Program-made: the position numbers and the translations under genes
Shown: piece by piece, positions 1 through 6,429 of the stretch
How the letters are laid out: each line of letters begins with the position of its first letter
Position numbering within the stretch: position 1 is the stretch's first letter
Notes under the pieces: generated by a model
The model's database searches: none
Told to the model about the DNA's origin: nothing
The model's input: only the letters and a program-made list of their open reading frames with translations
DNA from: JAKACA01 sp050010115
GTDB lineage: Bacteria > Actinomycetota > Acidimicrobiia > Acidimicrobiales > Bog-793
Assembly: GCA_050010115.1 (NCBI GenBank)
Contig: JBEKLQ010000114.1
Location: 1 to 13,443 of the forward strand
Length of the DNA stretch: 13,443 nt
Direction of reading: 5' to 3'

Positions 1-1
1 G

Positions 2-253
2 CTCGGTCCCGACGACCTGGCTGGGCACGGCTGCACGCCTCCGTGCACGGACGAGACGCACGTCGAGGTGGTCCACTTCAAGGGCGGCACGCTGGAGACC
101 ATGAGCGACGAGCAACGCGTCGCCACGATCGCGCCTCACTACGATCCGAAGGGCTGGACCGTGAGGAGCGTGGCCCCAGCGGTCGCAGCGCTGGACGGCA
201 ACGTCACGCGTTGGGAGGTCGCGCTCGTTCCGAGGTACCTGGACCGCAGCTGA
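2..253 (+). CDS. C-terminal fragment of an unidentified protein
   Basis: The reading frame is open from the window edge to a TGA at 251-253, giving the last 83 residues of a protein whose start lies outside the window. The tail contains TPPCTDETH, VVHFKGGTLETMS, APHYDPKGWTV and ends RWEVALVPRYLDRS. A GW-hydrophobic segment followed by an RWEV-hydrophobic-R end resembles the last strands of class I SAM-dependent methyltransferases, but this is only a loose impression and I do not assign a function. An ATG (101-103) and a GTG (68-70) lie in frame; the upstream residues stay open and protein-like, so the gene most likely extends to the left. It converges on the membrane-protein gene with a 20-base gap, and the hairpin at 312-348 could end its transcript. 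Confidence 0.6.
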   Translation, partial: LGPDDLAGHGCTPPCTDETHVEVVHFKGGTLETMSDEQRVATIAPHYDPKGWTVRSVAPAVAALDGNVTRWEVALVPRYLDRS

Positions 254-273
254 GCTCGCTGGTGGTGCCCCGC

Positions 274-2139
274 TCACGAGGACGGCGCCGAGCGGGCGAC
301 CGGCCCGATGGGGAGCAGCGTGTGGTCTGACGACCACACTTCTGCTCCGTACTCAGGGACCGGTGGTCGTCCGAGCACGAGCTCAATCGCCCGGGCGGCG
401 CAGATCCAGTGCGGGATGTCGGTCGGAATGACCACCGTCGAGATCCCGAACGCCGTGAGGTCCCCGCGCATCAGGCCGATCCGCCGAGCGTTGAGCGCCG
501 GGGCGACACCGGCGGAGAGGCAGGCGTCGAACACGGTCTCGGTTGCGGAGAAACGCGTGTGACTCACGACAGCCTCACCTGCGGGTATCCGGTACCTGAT
601 GCCGTCGACCGCTTGCCACACCATGGCCTCGGAGTGCGGCTTGCGAGGGAACGGGTAAGTCAGCACCGTCGTGCCGTAGGGGACCTGTGCGGCCGCTTTA
701 GACGAGAACCACGAGGGGATGAGGACCTTCTCCGTCGGGTACGGCCAAGCCGGCAGGAGGGCGATGGCGCTGAGCACCATCACAACGCATACGGCACCAC
801 CCGACACGAGCTGCGCCTCACCGCTGGCCGAGCGCCTGCGCCGCCGATCTCCGAGCCAGCGGTCCAGCAGCCGCGCTGACAAGAACGCGATGCAGAGCCA
901 CATCGCCACCGAGTACCGAACCGCTACCTCGCTCTTCACGAGCGGGATGCGGGTCAGCAACGCGAACGGCAGCGGGATCGACGTGAACCTCCCGGCGAGG
1001 TGAAGCCGGCTGCCCAACGAGAGCACGAGCGAGACAAGCCCCAGCCCGGTGAACAGCTGGACCACACGATCGGATCGGTACCGGGTCACGCCCACGATCA
1101 AGAGCAACAGGAGCGGCAGGCCGATGTAGCCGCCGTTCTCGGCGGCATCGCCGGAACCGGGCCCGCCTTGAGCGGCCATCCGCACCCACTGGATGCTCGT
1201 CGATCCGAACCCGAGACTGAATCGTTCGTTCGGCCCCGGGACCACCACGCCGGCCACCGCTGTCGAGAGCCGTGACAGGTCACCGAGCGGGTGGATGGGC
1301 CCGGCGAGGTGCCCTGGACCGGCCAGCGCCATGTAGGCGGGGTAAGCGCTGACGAGCGCGAACACACCCGCCGCGAGCCCGAAGGCCGCGGCGACACGCC
1401 GAGGCTCGGAACGGAAGGTCTTGTGGCGGGCGGTCACGACCACCGCCACGCCGATGCCGCCGACGAGCGTGAAGATCAACAGGACCTCGACCGAGATCAA
1501 CAGCTGAGCGCCTGCCAGGACGCCGAGACCTGCACCGGCGAGCAGGCCGCGCCGCCCGCCGCTGAGGATCTCGTCGAGGCAGATCACAGCCAGAGGAGCA
1601 GCCAGGCCGATGACCAAGAAGAGATGGCCACGCCCCTGGCCGATCATGAACGGCGAGAAGCTGTAGAGCAGGCCGCCGACGAAGGCCGCCGGCACGCTGG
1701 ACACGAAGCGGCGGGCGGCGAAGAAGAAGGCGGTCGCCGATGACGCGAACCCCAGGGACAGCATGAGGCTGAACGTGGCGATGGGGCCGATCAGCCAGGA
1801 CAACGGTGTGCTGACGACGCCCACGAGCGGCATCGAGGTGTTGTCGGTGAGGTTGACTCCGATCGGGACGTTCAAGAAGCTGCTGAAGAGCGGGTTTCTC
1901 CCATGTGCCAGGGCGCTCGCCGGCCAGCGGAGGAACCACACTTCCTGGCCGACGTCGCCGCACCCTCCGCACTGCAAGACGGTGGTCGGGCCGTGTATCC
2001 ACACCGGCAGGTTCGCAAGAAACCCAAGCCCCACATAACAAGCCACACACACCACGCTGGCCCAGCGCGGCCAGCGACGTCGCAGCTCAGCGAGTTCGAT
2101 CGGGAGCGGTGTCGGATCGTCTTCGACGTCGGTCACCAC
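274..2139 (-). CDS. Polytopic membrane protein, GT-C glycosyltransferase-like
   Basis: This 621-residue protein has a short charged cytoplasmic N-terminus, a first membrane helix at about residues 27-49, then many hydrophobic segments up to about residue 470 and a soluble C-terminal region that is probably extracytoplasmic. The first outer loop holds CGGCGD (57-62), followed by WFLRW and ALAHGRNPLFSS (about 68-87). An acidic residue in the first outer loop and this WP..AL.HG.NPL pattern are typical of actinobacterial GT-C-type transferases that use polyprenyl-phosphate sugars, but no substrate can be named. The GTG start at 2139 is followed by a second GTG codon. No clear Shine-Dalgarno sequence is visible; a TACGCT box (2149-2154 on this strand) sits 9 bases before the start and could be a -10 element. 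It lies 110 bases downstream of pdxH on the same strand. A strong hairpin is embedded in its last codons. Confidence 0.8.
   Translation of the reverse strand: MVTDVEDDPTPLPIELAELRRRWPRWASVVCVACYVGLGFLANLPVWIHGPTTVLQCGGCGDVGQEVWFLRWPASALAHGRNPLFSSFLNVPIGVNLTDNTSMPLVGVVSTPLSWLIGPIATFSLMLSLGFASSATAFFFAARRFVSSVPAAFVGGLLYSFSPFMIGQGRGHLFLVIGLAAPLAVICLDEILSGGRRGLLAGAGLGVLAGAQLLISVEVLLIFTLVGGIGVAVVVTARHKTFRSEPRRVAAAFGLAAGVFALVSAYPAYMALAGPGHLAGPIHPLGDLSRLSTAVAGVVVPGPNERFSLGFGSTSIQWVRMAAQGGPGSGDAAENGGYIGLPLLLLLIVGVTRYRSDRVVQLFTGLGLVSLVLSLGSRLHLAGRFTSIPLPFALLTRIPLVKSEVAVRYSVAMWLCIAFLSARLLDRWLGDRRRRRSASGEAQLVSGGAVCVVMVLSAIALLPAWPYPTEKVLIPSWFSSKAAAQVPYGTTVLTYPFPRKPHSEAMVWQAVDGIRYRIPAGEAVVSHTRFSATETVFDACLSAGVAPALNARRIGLMRGDLTAFGISTVVIPTDIPHWICAARAIELVLGRPPVPEYGAEVWSSDHTLLPIGPVARSAPSS
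312..348. terminator. Strong hairpin at the convergent gene junction, probable terminator
   Basis: A 7-bp arm (GGAGCAG/CTGCTCC), a 1-versus-2-base internal loop and an 8-bp arm (GTGTGGTC/GACCACAC) close on a TGAC tetraloop. The structure lies inside the last 25 or so codons of the - strand membrane-protein gene and 59 bases past the + strand stop at 253. There is no U-tract, as is common for actinobacterial terminators. Because it is nearly symmetrical it could stop transcription from either side. The pairing is read directly from the sequence; the role is inferred from its position. Confidence 0.55.
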
Positions 2140-2171
2140 GGTTCGCTGAGCGTAGTCAAGTCGGCTTGTGC

Positions 2172-2198
2172 GGCGCCGGTCCCCGGTGCGCCGGCGCC
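2172..2198 (-). terminator. GC-rich hairpin downstream of pdxH, possible terminator
   Basis: A perfect 8-bp stem (GGCGCCGG/CCGGCGCC) with an 11-base loop lies 52 bases beyond the pdxH stop, in the 110-base gap (2140-2249) before the membrane-protein gene. No U-tract follows on the - strand, so this would be a U-less terminator or attenuator. Apart from this stem and the possible TACGCT box at 2149-2154, I see nothing else in the gap. Confidence 0.4.
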
Positions 2199-2249
2199 CA
2201 GACGCCGCCGATGACCACCGGCACGCCTGTCCCGAGGGCCGGCATCCGC

Positions 2250-2861
2250 TTAGGGCTGAAGCCGGTCGATCGTCCAGGCCGCGCCTTCGCGCGTGTACCG
2301 GAGGCGGTCGTGCACCCGGTCGTCACGGTTCTGCCAGAACTCGAACACGGTGGGCTGCACGCGATACCCGCCCCAGGTAACCGGCCTTGGGACCGGCCCT
2401 CCCGCGTATCGCTCAGCCTTCGACAGCACGGCCTCGTCCAGCGTGGCGCGGTCGGCGATCGTCTGGCTCTGATACGAGGCGTGCGCACCGATCTGGGCGC
2501 CGAACGCGCGCGTGGCGAAGTACTCCGTTGACTCCTGGTCCGACACCCTCGCGACTGTGCCCTCGATCCGCACCTGCCGGCCGAGCTCGTCCCAGTGGAA
2601 GAGCAGCGCCGCCTTCCCGCTGGCCTCCAGTTCGGCGGCTTTGCGGCTGCGGTATTGGGTGAAGAACACGAAGCCCCGTTGGTCCCACCGCTTCATCAGC
2701 ACCATCCGCACCGATGGCTGGCCGTCCGGCCCGACGCTCGCGAGCGCCATTGCCTCGGGCACCCGGACCGCATGTTCGGCGTCGTGATACCAGGCTGTGA
2801 ACTGCTCGAACGGGTCGGACGCGGCGTCTGCCTCGAGTAGCGGCTGGAAGTGGTCGAGCAT
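2250..2861 (-). CDS. pdxH: Pyridoxamine/pyridoxine 5'-phosphate oxidase
   Basis: PdxH is a cytoplasmic FMN-dependent homodimer that oxidises pyridoxamine or pyridoxine 5'-phosphate to pyridoxal 5'-phosphate with oxygen, the last step of PLP synthesis and salvage. The 203-residue length is normal. FMN-contact motifs are present in order: SVRMVLMK (50-57), FFTQYRSRKAAEL (66-78) and RQVRIEG (95-101), then YQSQ (130-133). The family signature EFWQ-x4-RVHDR spans 174-186, and the protein ends in the usual RL-x-P. The ATG at 2861 fits the family N-terminus. The bases directly before it read CCTCCC, so there is no Shine-Dalgarno sequence; a TAGCGT box six bases upstream suggests a leaderless mRNA. 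It is divergent from the acyltransferase gene. PLP supports amino acid metabolism generally, so a link to the neighbouring racemase operon is possible but not shown. Confidence 0.95.
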   Translation of the reverse strand: MLDHFQPLLEADAASDPFEQFTAWYHDAEHAVRVPEAMALASVGPDGQPSVRMVLMKRWDQRGFVFFTQYRSRKAAELEASGKAALLFHWDELGRQVRIEGTVARVSDQESTEYFATRAFGAQIGAHASYQSQTIADRATLDEAVLSKAERYAGGPVPRPVTWGGYRVQPTVFEFWQNRDDRVHDRLRYTREGAAWTIDRLQP

Positions 2862-2867
2862 GGGAGG

Positions 2868-2873
2868 ACGCTA
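2868..2873 (-). promoter_or_regulatory. TAGCGT -10-like box for leaderless pdxH mRNA
   Basis: On the - strand, TAGCGT matches the actinobacterial -10 pattern TANNNT and ends six bases before the pdxH ATG. The six intervening bases (CCTCCC) are the opposite of a ribosome binding site. This spacing puts the transcription start at or next to the A of ATG, the usual layout of leaderless genes. No clear -35 element is seen. Confidence 0.45.
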
Positions 2874-2902
2874 CCGGGTCATCTGCTGCCCGGCAGACCG
2901 GT

Positions 2903-2908
2903 CACAAT
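2903..2908 (+). promoter_or_regulatory. CACAAT -10-like box before the acyltransferase
   Basis: CACAAT differs by one base from TACAAT. It ends seven bases before an in-frame GTG at 2916, so if it is a -10 element the gene would be leaderless and start at that GTG rather than at the ATG at 2907, which the box overlaps. No good -35 box is visible. This is suggestive only. Confidence 0.25.
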
Positions 2909-3746
2909 GGCACCTGTGGATCCGGCGAGCAGGCAAGCCAATGACGCCGCTGCTCGAGCAGGCGTCGAAGTCCGGACGCTCACGTCCGGGGCGGAGCTCG
3001 AAGCGGCAGCGGAGTTGTTGACGGACCTGTGGCAGACGCCGTTCTCCGAGCACGTGCTGAGGGCCCTGGAAATCTCGGGCAATTACGTGGCCGGAGCCTT
3101 CGCCCCTGACGGGTTCCTCATCGGTGCCTCGGTCGGGTGGGCGGCGATCACCCGGAACCCGGAGCTCCATTCCCACGTCAGCGGTGTGGCGCAGGGCCAG
3201 CGACGCTCGGGAGTGGGTGTGGCGCTCAAGCTGCACCAGCGCTCGTGGGCGCTCCAGCACGGGATCGGCACGATCACCTGGACGTTCGATCCGCTGGTGA
3301 AGCGCAACGCCGTCTTCAACCTCGCCCGCCTCGGGGCCTCCGCGCAGGGGTACCTCGAGAACATCTACGGCGTTATGGCGGACGCCATGAACCTCGGAGA
3401 AAGCGACCGGCTGTGGGTGCGATGGGAGCTGGCCGATCCCGCTGTCGACGCCGCCGCTTCGGGCACGCTTCGGCGGGCGCCGCAAGGGGACGGCGCCACC
3501 GAACGGCTGTGGCCGGGGCCCGAAGGTGAGCCGGTCGAGGCCAGTGCGCCGGATGACCAGGTTGCCGTGTTCATCTGCCGGGTACACCCCGACATCGAGT
3601 CGCTGCGCCGGCGGGATCCGGACGTCGCCGACGCCTGGCGCCGCGCTATCCGCCGGGTGATGGGTGGAACGCTAGAGGCAGGCGGGCGGGTGCTCGGACT
3701 CGACGAGAACGGTGACTACGTGATCGAGACCCGCGGGGCGGCATGA
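2907..3746 (+). CDS. GNAT-family N-acyltransferase, COG3375 type (putative amino acid N-succinyltransferase)
   Basis: This cytoplasmic protein of 279 residues has an N-terminal GNAT core and a C-terminal extension. The acyl-CoA-binding loop is QGQRRSGVGVALK (96-108). Family hallmarks follow: LHSHVSGV (87-94), WTFDPLVKRNAVFNLARLG (125-143), YGVMADAMNLGESDRLWVRWEL (about 154-175). These are the conserved blocks of the COG3375 family, whose members sit beside N-succinylamino acid racemase in Geobacillus-type operons and are reported to N-succinylate D-amino acids; the specificity here is inferred from that context. The frame is open back to 2850, but that would run into pdxH and its promoter, so I chose ATG 2907; GTG 2916 is the alternative. 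The stop TGA overlaps the next start in ATGATG, indicating translational coupling with the racemase/OSBS gene. Confidence 0.8.
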   Translation: MAPVDPASRQANDAAARAGVEVRTLTSGAELEAAAELLTDLWQTPFSEHVLRALEISGNYVAGAFAPDGFLIGASVGWAAITRNPELHSHVSGVAQGQRRSGVGVALKLHQRSWALQHGIGTITWTFDPLVKRNAVFNLARLGASAQGYLENIYGVMADAMNLGESDRLWVRWELADPAVDAAASGTLRRAPQGDGATERLWPGPEGEPVEASAPDDQVAVFICRVHPDIESLRRRDPDVADAWRRAIRRVMGGTLEAGGRVLGLDENGDYVIETRGAA

Positions 3747-4861
3747 TGGGACCCGTGAAGATCAGCGCTGTCGAGTTGCGCCGCGTCCACCTGCCACTCG
3801 TGAGGCCGTTCCGCACATCGTTCGGCACCGAGACCGTTCGCGAGGCCTTGGTGCTCCGCGTCGTCACGAGCGACGGCGAAGGGTGGGGAGAGTGCGGGGC
3901 AGCGTCGGAGCCCGGCTACTCCTCGGAGCACGTGGACGGCGCCTGGCTGACGATGCGGAAGTTCCTTGTCCCGCGGCTGCTCGACTCCGGTAGTGTGAGC
4001 GCCGCCGGCGTGCAGCACCTCTTCGCCGGTGTGAAGGGCCACCGGATGGCGAAGGCGGCGCTCGAGATGGCCGTGCTCGACGCCGAGCTGCGAAGCGCCG
4101 GCATGTCGTTCAGCGAATTCCTCGGTGGCGTGAAGGAGGCGGTGGCACCGGGCGTCTCGGTCGGGATCGCCGGCTCGGTCGCCGAGCTGCTCGACGTCGT
4201 CGCGGGTTACCTGGACGAGGGGTACTGCAGGATCAAGCTCAAGATCGAGCCGGGCTGGGATCTCGAGCCGGTGCGAGCGGTCCGCGAACGGTTCGGTGCC
4301 GATCTGATGCTCCAAGTCGATGCGAACACCGCCTACGGGCGGGCTGACATCAACCATCTGGCGAAGTTGGACGAGTTCTCGCTCCTCCTCATCGAACAGC
4401 CGCTCGACGAAGAGGATCTGCTCGGCCATGCCCGGCTGGCACGGCGAATCACGACACCGGTGTGCCTCGACGAATCGATCGTCTCGGCCCGGGCGGCAGC
4501 GGATGCGATCTCGCTTGGGGCCTGCTCGATCGTCAACATCAAGGCCGGGCGGGTTGGCGGCTACCTCGAAGCCCGGATGGTCCACGACGTGTGCCGGGCT
4601 CACGGCGTACCGGTCTGGTGCGGTGGCATGCTTGAGACCGGGCTGGGGCGGGCAGCGAATCTGGCGTTGGGGGCGTTGCCGGGTTTCTTGTTGCCGGGGG
4701 ACATCTCGGCCACTTCGCGGTACTACAAGGAAGACATCACCGCACCGTTCGTGCTCACCGGCGGGACGATCCCGGTGCCGACGGGCCCTGGGCTGGGTAT
4801 CGACCCGATTCAGTCGTCCCTCGCCTCGCTCACCACCGAGACCGAGACCATCCGCCGCTAG
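3743..4861 (+). CDS. menC: o-Succinylbenzoate synthase / N-succinylamino acid racemase (enolase superfamily)
   Basis: This enzyme of the muconate-lactonising subgroup either dehydrates SHCHC to o-succinylbenzoate for menaquinone or racemises N-acyl (N-succinyl) amino acids; many members do both. In 372 residues all catalytic positions are present: K165-x-K167 (RIKLKI), metal ligands D193 (QVDAN), E218 (IEQP) and D243 (CLDES), and K267 (NIKAGRVGG), with GGMLETGLGRA at 294-304 and LPGDISA at 317-323. From memory the protein closely follows the Amycolatopsis N-acylamino acid racemase, with these residues shifted by exactly four. That suggests the true start may be GTG 3755 (VKISAVELRR) rather than ATG 3743. 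I kept 3743 because it overlaps the preceding stop. Being paired with a COG3375 acyltransferase favours the racemase role; no other men gene is in the window. Its stop shares CTAG with the convergent gene. Confidence 0.9.
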   Translation: MMGPVKISAVELRRVHLPLVRPFRTSFGTETVREALVLRVVTSDGEGWGECGAASEPGYSSEHVDGAWLTMRKFLVPRLLDSGSVSAAGVQHLFAGVKGHRMAKAALEMAVLDAELRSAGMSFSEFLGGVKEAVAPGVSVGIAGSVAELLDVVAGYLDEGYCRIKLKIEPGWDLEPVRAVRERFGADLMLQVDANTAYGRADINHLAKLDEFSLLLIEQPLDEEDLLGHARLARRITTPVCLDESIVSARAAADAISLGACSIVNIKAGRVGGYLEARMVHDVCRAHGVPVWCGGMLETGLGRAANLALGALPGFLLPGDISATSRYYKEDITAPFVLTGGTIPVPTGPGLGIDPIQSSLASLTTETETIRR

Positions 4862-6429
4862 CCGGGGGCCGGCGAGTCGTTCCCGGCGTCCGCAGCGGAG
4901 ACGGGGACTGCGACAAGGTGATGAGCCTCGGACGTGAGGCACTGGCCGGTCGCCAGGTCGAAGCGCCAACCGTGCATACCGCACTGCAGCACCCCGTCAT
5001 GCACCTCGCCGAACCGGGCCAGGTCTGCCTTCAGATGCGGGCAGCGACGCTGCACCAGGTAGTCGCCGATGCGGACCAGATCGCCCGGGTCCTCCTGTTC
5101 GGCATACCAACCTTCGGCGTAAGAGAGGCGCTCGGGCGCAAGGCACTTGAAGAACGTGTAGATGAACTCGTTGTACTGGCCCCGCCGAGCTGCCCGGAAG
5201 CGCAGCGAGAGGAACAAGCTGTTCACCCAGTCGATCTCGTGCTTCGCGATCAGTGCCTCCACGAGCTCGTGAGCCATGGAGAAGCGGTAGCGGCAGTCCT
5301 CCCCCTGCCACCGGCGGACCTCTCGCTCGGCGAAGTCGATGACGATCCTCTCGTCGCCGATCTCGAGCAGCACCGGTACGCCGACACCAGGCCCGATCCG
5401 GTCGGCGAGCGCGAGAAGCGGATCCCACCACTCCGCCAGCGCCACCGCCAGGTCGCCCTCGTAGGTGGGCCAGGACGCCCGCTCGGCTTCGATGCGAGGC
5501 CGTTCACGCTCCGCGTAGGCCTTGAGGTACGACCGCTTGTCGGTGAAGATGCGCCTGACTTCGTCCTCCGACAGCGGATGGGTGATCGTGCACGTGGTGC
5601 CGCCGTCGCCGGCTAGGAGATCGACAGCGCTGCCGGGGATCAGCAGGCGCCCGTTGTCGTGCCCGAGGCTGGCGAGGTACTCGAGGTACACCGCCTGGTC
5701 CGGGAAAGGGTTGTCCTCGCTGTTCGAGAAGTCGTTGAAGGCGAACAGCTCGTCATCGAGCAGCGCCGGCGGCCCGCTATTCGGAAACACGTACTTCGCG
5801 CCGACCGTCTCGACAAACCGGGTGGCCCGTGCCATGCCGTTCTCGCGTTTCCGGGCGCCGAGAGCGCTCTTGGTCGCGGGAGCCAGGTCGTACACGACGG
5901 GCCACCAGATTGCACCGGAGTACTGGAGGGAGTGGCCGTCGTACGGGCCGAAGGCGTTGATCGGGTCGAAGTCGCGCGGCCGTGAGTCGTTCTGGTTCAA
6001 GAACCTGATCTCGCCGTCGTCGACCGCGAGCGCTGAGTCCCCGAGCGGCCCGTCGGCCGGCGACGTCATCGCCGAGATCATGATCCGGAGGCCACCTAGG
6101 TCGATCGGCTCGCCGTCGGTCGTCTGGACGAACGAGCTGAACCCCAGCTCGGTCAGCTCGCGCCGCAAGTCGTCGGTGGGGAAGTCCGGCAGCAGCACGG
6201 TCGTGGTCTTCGGGATGAACCGGGCCAGCACGTCGGGATCGAAATGGTCCCGATGGAGGTGCGACACGTAGAGGTAGTCGGGCTGGAACCCAGCGAAGTC
6301 GACGCCGCTGTTGTCGGGGAACACGAACCAGGAGGCGAAGTAGGCCGGGCTTCGCCACGGGTCACAGAGGATCGAGCCGTCCGCCGTCTCGAGGAACAGG
6401 CCCGCATGTCCCGTGCAGGTGATCCTCAT
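4858..6429 (-). CDS. MBL-fold protein with C-terminal Rieske domain, NamH/CMAH-like hydroxylase candidate
   Basis: The 523-residue protein starts with a metallo-beta-lactamase fold of UlaG type (MRITCTGHAG, DPW at 23-25) carrying the metal motif SHLHRDHFD with H57, H59, D61 and H62. It ends with a Rieske [2Fe-2S] site: C463-P-H465, 17 residues, then C483-GM-H486-GW. This combination is that of CMP-N-acetylneuraminate hydroxylase and of mycobacterial UDP-N-acetylmuramate hydroxylase NamH, which turn an N-acetyl into an N-glycolyl group; the length is close to that of NamH (about 516). Animal CMAH has the Rieske domain at the N-terminus, so the order differs. The substrate is not visible; a nucleotide sugar is inferred from the two sugar-type dehydrogenases in the operon. 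The ATG (6429) overlaps the preceding stop in ATGA. It is the last gene of the run and converges with menC. The open frame extends well upstream, but that part is a shadow of the neighbouring gene. Confidence 0.8.
   Translation of the reverse strand: MRITCTGHAGLFLETADGSILCDPWRSPAYFASWFVFPDNSGVDFAGFQPDYLYVSHLHRDHFDPDVLARFIPKTTTVLLPDFPTDDLRRELTELGFSSFVQTTDGEPIDLGGLRIMISAMTSPADGPLGDSALAVDDGEIRFLNQNDSRPRDFDPINAFGPYDGHSLQYSGAIWWPVVYDLAPATKSALGARKRENGMARATRFVETVGAKYVFPNSGPPALLDDELFAFNDFSNSEDNPFPDQAVYLEYLASLGHDNGRLLIPGSAVDLLAGDGGTTCTITHPLSEDEVRRIFTDKRSYLKAYAERERPRIEAERASWPTYEGDLAVALAEWWDPLLALADRIGPGVGVPVLLEIGDERIVIDFAEREVRRWQGEDCRYRFSMAHELVEALIAKHEIDWVNSLFLSLRFRAARRGQYNEFIYTFFKCLAPERLSYAEGWYAEQEDPGDLVRIGDYLVQRRCPHLKADLARFGEVHDGVLQCGMHGWRFDLATGQCLTSEAHHLVAVPVSAADAGNDSPAPG
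4861..4873. terminator. Short GC hairpin at the menC/MBL-Rieske convergence
   Basis: GCCGG-GGG-CCGGC, a 5-bp stem with a 3-base loop, begins at the last base of the menC stop codon. It could contribute to ending the menC transcript, but it is small, lacks a U-tract and lies in the coding end of the opposite gene, so chance is a real alternative. Confidence 0.25.

Noticed and set aside
43..330. 95-codon + strand frame at the left edge
   Set aside because: Arg/Gly-rich shadow of the partial gene in frame 2, crossing its stop and running into the convergent gene.
3716..4984. 422-codon open frame on the - strand opposite menC
   Set aside because: It is Arg-rich and lacks motifs, while the + strand frame carries every enolase-superfamily catalytic residue.
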